NCBI GenBank assembly: GCA_964202965.1
Contig: CAXNKG010000051.1
Coordinates: 1-12,057 of the forward strand
From: CAXNKG01 sp964202965
GTDB taxonomy: Bacteria; Acidobacteriota; Vicinamibacteria; Vicinamibacterales; UBA2999
DNA length: 12,057 bases
Direction of reading: 5' to 3'
The position numbers and the translations under genes were made by a program. How positions within the stretch are numbered: position 1 is the first letter of the stretch; every line of letters begins with the position of its first letter. The notes below the pieces were generated by a model. It did not search any database and was not told the origin of the DNA. It worked only from the letters and a program-made list of their open reading frames with translations. This document shows positions 7,682-12,057 of this stretch, in pieces.

Positions 7682-8017
7682 CTATTTCTCCGTCGAAACG
7701 GGGTCCTGCCCCTGATAGCCGACGACGGCGTTCCGTGAGATTTCAACCCGGACGTTGTTGGCAATCTGGATCTGCACCGACTGCTCGCCAAGGCGGGTAA
7801 TGGTGCCAAACAGGCCGCCCGAGGTGACGATGCGATCGCCGTCCTTGAGCCCGGCCAGGAAGGCCTGCACCTTCTGCTGCCGCCGCTTCATGGGCAACAG
7901 GATGATGAAGTAGAAGATGCCCAGGACGAGCACAAAGGGCAGCAGCTGGACCCACGCGCTCGGAGCGCCCGGGGACGGCGCGCCCATGGCCAGAAGCAAA
8001 TGAATATGTGAGTTCAT
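7682..8017 (-). CDS. yajC: Sec translocon accessory protein YajC
   Basis: 111 residues from the ATG at 8017. YajC is a small single-pass inner-membrane protein that associates with SecD-SecF. One membrane helix (about 22-42) is followed by the hallmark PMKRRQQKVQAFLAGLKDGD (42-61), then RIVTSGGLFGTITRL, a small beta-rich cytosolic domain. Neither the ATG at 8017 nor an in-frame TTG at 8041 has a clear Shine-Dalgarno. I prefer the ATG because the extra eight residues of the longer form do not resemble the family; a shorter form from Met11 (7987) is also possible. The tgt-yajC-secD-secF order is widely conserved in bacteria. The tgt stop is 33 nt upstream and secD starts 2 nt downstream. Confidence 0.94.
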   Translation of the reverse strand: MNSHIHLLLAMGAPSPGAPSAWVQLLPFVLVLGIFYFIILLPMKRRQQKVQAFLAGLKDGDRIVTSGGLFGTITRLGEQSVQIQIANNVRVEISRNAVVGYQGQDPVSTEK

Positions 8018-8050
8018 GAAGGGCGTTTCGGGAGATTTCAAGGAACGCCG

Positions 8051-9199
8051 TTAAGGCGCTCCGGTCGACATCGCGCGAAGGAACTCCTGCCTGAAAGTCT
8101 CAAACGTCCGAAACGCTATAGCGTCCCTGATCCTCCGCATGGTGTCAAGGTAGAAGGTCAAATTATGCAACGTGTTAAGGGCGCCCGCGGTCATTTCGCC
8201 CGCCTGGAACAGATGCCGCAGATACGCGCGCGAATGGTGGCGGCACGTGTAGCACCCGCACTGCGGATCAAGCGGCCCGTCGTCCTCGGCATATCGGGCG
8301 TTCTTGATGTTGATGCGCCCCTGGCTCGTGAAGAGCTGTCCGTTGCGCGCGTTCCGCGTCGGCAGGACGCAATCGAACATGTCGATGCCACGGGCGACGC
8401 ACTCCACAAGGTTCTCGGGCGTGCCGACGCCCATAAGGTAGCGGGGGCGTTCGGCCGGAAGCCGACGGGCGGTATCGACGGCCACGGCATACATCTGATC
8501 GGCGGGCTCGCCGACGCTCAGCCCGCCGATCGCGTATCCCTCGAACCCGACGGCCACGGTCGCCGCCGCGCTTTCGTCACGCAGGTCCTGAAACATCCCG
8601 CCCTGAACGATGCCGAACTGCGCCTGATCGGCATTGGTGGCCGAGACATCCGGGACGGATCCAGCCCGGACATCCAGCAGGCGGCGCCTGCAGCGGTCGG
8701 CCCAGCGCACGGAGCGCCGCATCGCCGCCGCCGCGGCATCGCGGGTCGCGGGATAGCCGATGCATTCGTCGAGCACCATGGCAATGTCGGATCCCAGGCG
8801 TGCCTGGATATCGGTGGCGCGTTCGGGCGTGAGGAGATAGCGGGTGCCGTCCAGGTGGGACTGGAAGTCGGCGCCCTCGTCGGTCATCGCCCGCCGCGCA
8901 GCCAGGCTGTAGATCTGGAAGCCGCCGCTGTCGGTCAGGAGTGGCCGGGGCCAGCCGATGAAGCGGTGGAGGCCGCCGCGGCGCGCGATCAGCTCGTCGC
9001 CGGGACGCAGCAGCAGGTGGTACGTGTTCCCGAGGATGATCTCGGCGCCGGCGTCCTCGAGCTCGCGGTGCCGCATCGCCTTGACGGCGCCCCGGGTTCC
9101 GACCGGCATGAACGCCGGCGTCTGGACCACGCCGTGCGGGGTCTGCAGTTCCCCGAGGCGTGCCGGGCCATCGGAGCCGCGAACGGTGAAGCTGAACAC
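8051..9199 (-). CDS. tgt: tRNA-guanine(34) transglycosylase
   Basis: 382 residues, full length. Tgt swaps the wobble guanine of GUN-anticodon tRNAs (Tyr, His, Asn, Asp) for preQ1, a step of queuosine synthesis. Visible active-site elements are DSGGFQ with Asp90, DECIGYPA with Asp144, GIVQGG (196-201), GGLSVGE (225-231) and the nucleophile Asp276 in MFDCVLPTRNARNG. The zinc site is Cys314, Cys316, Cys319 and His345 in the CxCxxC...LHNL arrangement. The start is GTG at 9199, giving the typical short lead before TPAFMPVGTRG. No good Shine-Dalgarno is present. A minus-strand TAATAG (complement of 9206-9211) sits so close that a leaderless message is conceivable. It is the first gene of the seven-gene run and is divergent from ddl across 23 bp. 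Confidence 0.97.
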   Translation of the reverse strand: MFSFTVRGSDGPARLGELQTPHGVVQTPAFMPVGTRGAVKAMRHRELEDAGAEIILGNTYHLLLRPGDELIARRGGLHRFIGWPRPLLTDSGGFQIYSLAARRAMTDEGADFQSHLDGTRYLLTPERATDIQARLGSDIAMVLDECIGYPATRDAAAAAMRRSVRWADRCRRRLLDVRAGSVPDVSATNADQAQFGIVQGGMFQDLRDESAAATVAVGFEGYAIGGLSVGEPADQMYAVAVDTARRLPAERPRYLMGVGTPENLVECVARGIDMFDCVLPTRNARNGQLFTSQGRINIKNARYAEDDGPLDPQCGCYTCRHHSRAYLRHLFQAGEMTAGALNTLHNLTFYLDTMRRIRDAIAFRTFETFRQEFLRAMSTGAP

Positions 9200-9222
9200 G
9201 CCTTACTATTAGGTACCAGCCA

Positions 9223-10296
9223 GTGAAAAAACTACGCGTGGGCGTCATCTACGGCGGCCGTTCGGGCGAACACGAAGTCTCGGTGGCATCGGCCGCGGCG
9301 ATCTTCAAGCACCTCGATCCCGCCAGGTACGAGGCCGTGCCGATCCGCATCGAGAAGAGCGGCCGATGGGCGCTCGGCGACAGGCCGCCGCAGGCGCTGT
9401 CGGCGGAAGACGTCATCCGCCAGCAGCCGGCCCAGGCGCTGCGACCGGTCGAACCGTCCGCGGCGGTGACGGCGACCGGCCTCGATGTGGTGTTTCCGGT
9501 GCTGCACGGCCCGTACGGCGAGGATGGGACCGTCCAGGGACTACTCGAACTGGCCAACATCCCCTACGTCGGCGCCGGCGTGCTCGGGTCGGCCGCCGGG
9601 ATGGATAAGAGCGTGATGAAGACCCTGTTCCTGGCGGCGGGACTGCCGGTGGGCCCCTATCTCACCATCCTGGCGCGGCAATGGGCGCACGACGCCACCG
9701 CCGTCGGGGCGACCGTCGAGAAGACGCTTGGTTTTCCGGTATTCGTGAAGCCTGCCAACCTGGGATCGAGCGTCGGTATTTCCAAGGCGCGCACGCGGCC
9801 CGAACTGGACGCCGCGATGGCGCTGGCGCTGCAGTTCGACCGGAAGACCGTGGTCGAAGCAGCCGTGCCGGACGCGCGCGAGATTGAATGTGCCGTACTC
9901 GGCAATGACGAGCCCGAGGCGTCGGTCCCGGGAGAGGTTATTCCGTCCAGGGAGTTCTACGACTACGAGGCGAAGTACCTCGGCGGCGGATCCACCGAGG
10001 TGATCCCGGCGGAGTTGACCGCGGCCCAGGCCGCCGAGGTGCGACAGCTGGCCGTCAGGGCGTTTCAGGCGGTGGACTGCGCCGGCATGGCGCGCGTGGA
10101 CTTCCTCATGCCGAGGGGTTCCGGCGAGCTCTATCTGAACGAACTCAACACGATCCCCGGGTTCACGGCCAACAGCATGTATCCGAAGATGTGGGAGGCC
10201 TCGGGCCTGTCCTACCCGGCGTTGCTCCATCGATTGATCACGCTGGCGCTCGAGCGGCACGCCGAAAAGCAGAAGCTGAAGACGAGTATCACGTGA
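9223..10296 (+). CDS. ddl: D-alanine--D-alanine ligase
   Basis: 357 residues. This cytosolic ATP-grasp enzyme joins two D-alanines to make the terminus of the peptidoglycan stem peptide. The N-terminal domain has GGRSGEHEVS (11-20) with the substrate-binding Glu of the first site, and HGPYGEDG (95-102). The ATP-grasp part has KPANLGSSVGISK (176-188). The omega loop FYDYEAKY (245-252) carries the Tyr typical of D-Ala-D-Ala rather than D-Ala-D-Lac (VanA-like) ligases. Metal ligands are Asp293, Glu307 and Asn309 in NELNTIPGFT. The GTG at 9223 gives MKKLRVGVIYGGRSGE, as expected for the family, but the ribosome-binding site is only a weak TAGG. It shares a 23-bp divergent gap with tgt. Its stop overlaps the next gene (GTGA), so the two are probably cotranscribed. 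Confidence 0.97.
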   Translation: MKKLRVGVIYGGRSGEHEVSVASAAAIFKHLDPARYEAVPIRIEKSGRWALGDRPPQALSAEDVIRQQPAQALRPVEPSAAVTATGLDVVFPVLHGPYGEDGTVQGLLELANIPYVGAGVLGSAAGMDKSVMKTLFLAAGLPVGPYLTILARQWAHDATAVGATVEKTLGFPVFVKPANLGSSVGISKARTRPELDAAMALALQFDRKTVVEAAVPDAREIECAVLGNDEPEASVPGEVIPSREFYDYEAKYLGGGSTEVIPAELTAAQAAEVRQLAVRAFQAVDCAGMARVDFLMPRGSGELYLNELNTIPGFTANSMYPKMWEASGLSYPALLHRLITLALERHAEKQKLKTSIT

Positions 10297-11495
10297 AGAC
10301 TGGTGCGAGGGTGCGGGGGTGCGGGGGTGCGAGGGCACTCGCACGAACCGCGGCTCTCGCACTGCTCGCGACACTGACATCGGTGGACGCCCAGGCGCCA
10401 CCCAAGAGGGGACTGACGGCCGTCGCGTCGCTGTCCGCAGCCTACGCTGCCGTCTTCAACGCCCGGTTCGAAGAAGTTCCGGGACTGATCGCCAGCGCCT
10501 GCAGCCCCGACACCCCGACCGCAGACAACGCTCCCCCGGAGGCCTGCCGGCTGCTCGAGACGCTTGCCATCTGGTGGCGGATCCAGCTCGACCCCCACAA
10601 CCGGGCGCGCGACGGGCAATTCGTGGCGGCAGCCGATGCCACCATCCGCGCCGCAACCGCCTGGACGGCGCGCGAGCCGAACCGGGCGGAGGCCTGGTTC
10701 TATCTGGGGGGCGCGTACGGGGCGAAGTCGCAGTGGCGGGTGTTGCGTGGCGCCCGCCTGGCGGCCGCCCGGGACGGCAAACACATCAAGGAGTCCATGG
10801 AACGCGCGATCGCACTCGACCCCGCGATGGCCGACGCGTATTTTGGCCTCGGCCTCTATCACTATTACGCGGACGTCGCGCCGACGGTGCTCAAGATATT
10901 GCGGTGGCTGCTGCTGCTGCCCGGAGGCGATCGCGAGGCCGGCCTCGATGAAATGCTCCGGGCGCGCCGCGCGGGCCAGCTGGTCCGCAGCGAAGCGGAC
11001 TACCAGCTGCACGTGATCTATCTCTGGTACGAGACGCAGCCGCACCGCGCCGTCGAGTTCCTGGACGAACTGGCGGCGCGCCACCCGCACAATCCCCACT
11101 TCGCGCAGGCGGCCGCCGACATCCTGGACTTCTACATCGACGACACGTCGGCGAGCCTCACACGGTGGGAACGGCTGCTCGCGGCGGCGAGGCAGGGGGC
11201 GGTGGCCGAACCGCAGATGACCGAGATGGCCGCGCGGCTCGGCGCCGCCTCACAGTTGGATCAGCTCTCACGAAGCGCCGACGCACTCGCCCACCTTCGC
11301 ATCGTGATCGCTGCGAAGCCGCGCGCGCCGCACAGCGCGCTCGCGCGCGCGCACCTGCAGATGGGACAGGCGCTCGACCACCTCGGTCGTCCTGCCGACG
11401 CACGAGCGTCGTACCTGGCGGCGATCGCCGAATCCCGCACTGGCGATCCGTTCGCGGTCGCCGCGGCCGCGCGCGCCGCCCTGCGCGCGCAGTGA
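10293..11495 (+). CDS. Exported tetratricopeptide-like repeat protein, function unknown
   Basis: 400 residues from the GTG at 10293, which overlaps the ddl stop in a GTGA junction. The N-terminus is Arg-rich, then hydrophobic (about 18-30), then VDAQA, which resembles a signal peptide with cleavage near 33-36, so export is likely. The rest is helical and Ala-rich with TPR-like pairs: EAWFYLGGAYGAKSQWR (133-149), HIKESMERAIALDPAMADAY (164-183), AVEFLDELAARHPHNPHFA (253-271), and ALAHLRIVIAAKPRAPHSAL to LGRPADARASYLAAIAE (331-380). An aromatic segment LAIWWRIQLDP (91-101) and HYYADVAPTVLKILRWLLLL (190-209) interrupt the pattern. The octamer array encodes part of the n-region. TPR proteins usually scaffold partners; none can be named here. 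Cotranscription with ddl hints at an envelope role, but weakly. Confidence 0.82.
   Translation: MKTGARVRGCGGARALARTAALALLATLTSVDAQAPPKRGLTAVASLSAAYAAVFNARFEEVPGLIASACSPDTPTADNAPPEACRLLETLAIWWRIQLDPHNRARDGQFVAAADATIRAATAWTAREPNRAEAWFYLGGAYGAKSQWRVLRGARLAAARDGKHIKESMERAIALDPAMADAYFGLGLYHYYADVAPTVLKILRWLLLLPGGDREAGLDEMLRARRAGQLVRSEADYQLHVIYLWYETQPHRAVEFLDELAARHPHNPHFAQAAADILDFYIDDTSASLTRWERLLAAARQGAVAEPQMTEMAARLGAASQLDQLSRSADALAHLRIVIAAKPRAPHSALARAHLQMGQALDHLGRPADARASYLAAIAESRTGDPFAVAAAARAALRAQ
10303..10344 (+). repeat. Four GTGCGRGG octamers closed by a perfect hairpin
   Basis: GTGCGAGG, GTGCGGGG, GTGCGGGG and GTGCGAGG run without spacers from 10303 to 10334. The last unit then pairs with CTCGCAC (10338-10344) to form a 7-bp stem with the loop GGCA. 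The array lies in codons 4-17 of the TPR-like gene, just after the ddl stop. Because 8 is not a multiple of 3, gain or loss of one unit would shift that gene's frame. Confidence 0.85.
11481..11492. repeat. Palindrome at the 3' end of the TPR-like gene
   Basis: CTGCGCGCGCAG is a perfect 12-nt palindrome ending just before the TGA at 11493-11495. It is followed by only four T residues (11498-11501), so it is at best a poor terminator for the ddl-TPR transcript. Confidence 0.35.
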
Positions 11496-11539
11496 AGTTT
11501 TGCGCGCGACCATCCGACACTCTTCACATGCGGTGAAAC

Positions 11540-11590
11540 TTGACACGCCAAGCGCGATTGAGCGTGGGTTGAACGTGCGTTTTTTTGACA
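11540..11590 (+). promoter_or_regulatory. Extra TTGACA hexamers and a hairpin upstream of the micro-gene promoter
   Basis: TTGACA occurs at 11540-11545 and 11585-11590 in addition to the promoter -35 at 11609. Neither has a good -10 at proper spacing; TATGCT at 11604-11609 is only 13 bp from the second. Between them CACGCCAA (11544-11551) pairs with TTG-A-GCGTG (11558-11566), with one bulged base. A run of seven T (11580-11586) lies 13 nt beyond the stem, too far for a classic terminator. The stretch may hold old promoter copies or operator sites. Confidence 0.35.
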
Positions 11591-11608
11591 ACCTGCGCGC
11601 TTTTATGC

Positions 11609-11636
11609 TTGACATCAAGAAAATCTCACCCATAAT
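11609..11636 (+). promoter_or_regulatory. Strong sigma70-type promoter of the first micro-gene
   Basis: TTGACA (11609-11614), a 16-bp spacer, then CATAAT (11631-11636), one mismatch from consensus. The region is AT-rich against a GC-rich background. The predicted start is near 11643, giving a leader of about 89 nt and a terminated transcript of about 188 nt. Confidence 0.75.
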
Positions 11637-11651
11637 CTACATCTGGTATGA

Positions 11652-11707
11652 GGGTGGATGGCTCAGCCCACCCGTTGTGACGGCCAAGCGGACCGTCGGA
11701 GGCTGAG
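11652..11707 (+). promoter_or_regulatory. Foldable leader of the first micro-gene with competing stems
   Basis: GGGTGG (11652-11657) can pair with CCACCC (11668-11673). Alternatively CTCAGCC (11662-11668) pairs with GGCTGAG (11701-11707), enclosing a hairpin GACGG/CCGTC (11679-11683 with 11693-11697). The first two pairings share position 11668 and interlock, so they cannot easily form together. The outer stem ends 12 nt before AGGAG. It could be a regulatory RNA switch or simply a stable leader; it matches no riboswitch class I recognise. Confidence 0.4.
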
Positions 11708-11731
11708 TCACCAAACCTGAGGAGAAAAACA

Positions 11732-11782
11732 ATGGCAAAGAAAGCCAAGGGCGGGAAGAAGAAAGCCGCGAAGACGCGGTAA
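11732..11782 (+). CDS. 16-residue lysine-rich micro-protein, copy 1
   Basis: It encodes MAKKAKGGKKKAAKTR, then TAA: seven Lys, one Arg and no acidic or large hydrophobic residue apart from Met1. AGGAG at 11720-11724 sits 7 nt before the ATG, ideal spacing. A promoter (11609-11636) and an intrinsic terminator (11800-11830) frame it, so it is a self-contained transcription unit. A near-identical second copy lies 208 bp downstream, with mostly synonymous differences, strong evidence that it is translated. No family is recognised. The composition recalls the tails of H1-like bacterial nucleoid proteins and very small basic ribosomal proteins such as bTHX, so nucleic-acid binding is a reasonable guess. 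A lysine-codon leader peptide is an alternative, but no lysine-related gene is in view. It is not a fragment of a longer frame. Confidence 0.8.
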   Translation: MAKKAKGGKKKAAKTR

Positions 11783-11799
11783 GTATTCGACCGAGATCC

Positions 11800-11830
11800 G
11801 GGGTGCTCATCATGAGCACCCCTTTTTTTT
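11800..11830 (+). terminator. Intrinsic terminator of micro-gene copy 1
   Basis: GGGGTGCTC (11800-11808), loop ATCAT and GAGCACCCC (11814-11822) make a perfect 9-bp GC-rich stem (formally an 11-bp palindrome around 11811). Eight T residues (11823-11830) follow directly. It starts 17 nt after the stop codon. No upstream sequence that could act as an antiterminator was found. Confidence 0.93.
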
Positions 11831-11990
11831 CAGGTTGCGCCGGACGAATTTGAGTTGCTGCTCTCCCCCGCATGTGGAGGGAGGGCCCACGAAGCGAGAC
11901 TGCAAGTACCCGGGCCGACGTGCCAGGCGGCAGAGTGCGCCGGGCGACTGTGTGGATCGCAATCCAAACCACCGAAAGGGGGGATAAGGC
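11831..11990. other. Spacer upstream of micro-gene copy 2, no clear promoter
   Basis: 160 bp with no convincing -35/-10 pair and no credible gene. CTCTCCC (11861-11867) can pair with GGGAGGG (11879-11885), including one G-U pair, and TGCC/GGCA (11921-11924 with 11929-11932) forms a small hairpin. CCAAACC occurs before both copies (11711-11717 and 11964-11970), the only shared upstream motif seen. Copy 2 may use a non-sigma70 promoter or read-through from copy 1. Confidence 0.45.
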
Positions 11991-12041
11991 ATGGCAAAGA
12001 AGGCTAAGGGCGGAAAGAAGAAGGCGGCGAAGAAGAGATAG
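11991..12041 (+). CDS. 16-residue lysine-rich micro-protein, copy 2
   Basis: It encodes MAKKAKGGKKKAAKKR, then TAG: eight Lys and one Arg, no acidic residue, with only Thr15-to-Lys separating it from copy 1. Six other codons differ synonymously (AAA/AAG twice, GCC/GCT, GGG/GGA, GCC/GCG, CGG/AGA). The ribosome-binding site is a purine block with six G (11978-11983), 7 nt before the ATG. Unlike copy 1 it has no obvious promoter, and the window ends 16 nt after the stop, so its terminator and any further copies are out of view. It presumably has the same function as copy 1, most simply binding of RNA or DNA through its charge, but this is unproven. Confidence 0.78.
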   Translation: MAKKAKGGKKKAAKKR

Positions 12042-12057
12042 TCGCTACCGCCATACA

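Noticed and set aside
5160..7715. An 851-codon open frame on the plus strand, antisense to secF and secD
   Set aside because: High GC makes stop codons rare on the opposite strand. The product is Arg/Asp/His-rich with no domain, while the minus strand encodes clear SecD and SecF.
8165..9226. A 353-codon plus-strand frame antisense to tgt
   Set aside because: It mirrors tgt codons and shows no recognisable domain or ribosome-binding site.
11637..11972. 111-codon minus-strand frame across the micro-gene region
   Set aside because: It runs through the terminator and promoter of copy 1, lacks a ribosome-binding site and has random-looking composition.
1..12057. CRISPR arrays, insertion sequences, tRNA or rRNA genes, attachment sites
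   Set aside because: No spaced direct repeats of CRISPR size, transposase motifs, terminal inverted repeats or tRNA-like cloverleaf sequences were found by reading.

Overview
This is a GC-rich bacterial chromosomal window carrying mostly housekeeping envelope genes. There are no phage, IS or CRISPR signatures. A TonB/ExbB system implies an outer membrane. High GC, frequent GTG starts (six of the ten complete, recognisable genes) and a divergent membrane pyrophosphatase would fit an Acidobacteriota-like (perhaps Vicinamibacteria) genome. That placement is an inference; no marker gene settles it.

Layout. Positions 1-105 (-) are the start of an ExbB/TolQ-type proton channel, cut by the window edge. 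Positions 194-913 (-) are tonB. It has a perfect-consensus sigma70-type promoter (TTGACA-N18-TATAAT, minus strand, 1065-1036) and a long leader rich in direct and inverted repeats. Positions 1198-9199 (-) are seven tightly packed codirectional genes, transcribed in the order tgt, yajC, secD, secF, uppP, a DUF502 membrane protein, hppA. They link queuosine tRNA modification (tgt), the Sec accessory complex (YajC-SecD-SecF), undecaprenyl-pyrophosphate recycling (UppP) and an ion-pumping pyrophosphatase. Divergent from tgt across 23 bp is ddl (9223-10296, +). It overlaps a signal-peptide-bearing TPR-like protein (10293-11495, +) by 4 nt. UppP and Ddl both serve peptidoglycan precursor supply, so the middle of the window has an envelope-biogenesis theme.

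The most unusual region is 11496-12057. Two separate 16-codon genes encode almost identical lysine-rich peptides: MAKKAKGGKKKAAKTR (11732-11782) and MAKKAKGGKKKAAKKR (11991-12041). The first has its own strong promoter, a foldable leader, a good Shine-Dalgarno and a textbook intrinsic terminator, so it looks like a complete monocistronic micro-gene. The copies differ at 8 nucleotides, 7 of them synonymous, and no obvious similarity extends beyond the reading frame. This is the pattern expected if the peptide itself is selected. I know of no characterised family it belongs to.

Two short tandem repeat arrays also sit at gene starts: five RGYAGGC heptamers where the uppP ribosome-binding site should be, and four GTGCGRGG octamers in the first codons of the TPR-like gene, closed by a perfect hairpin.
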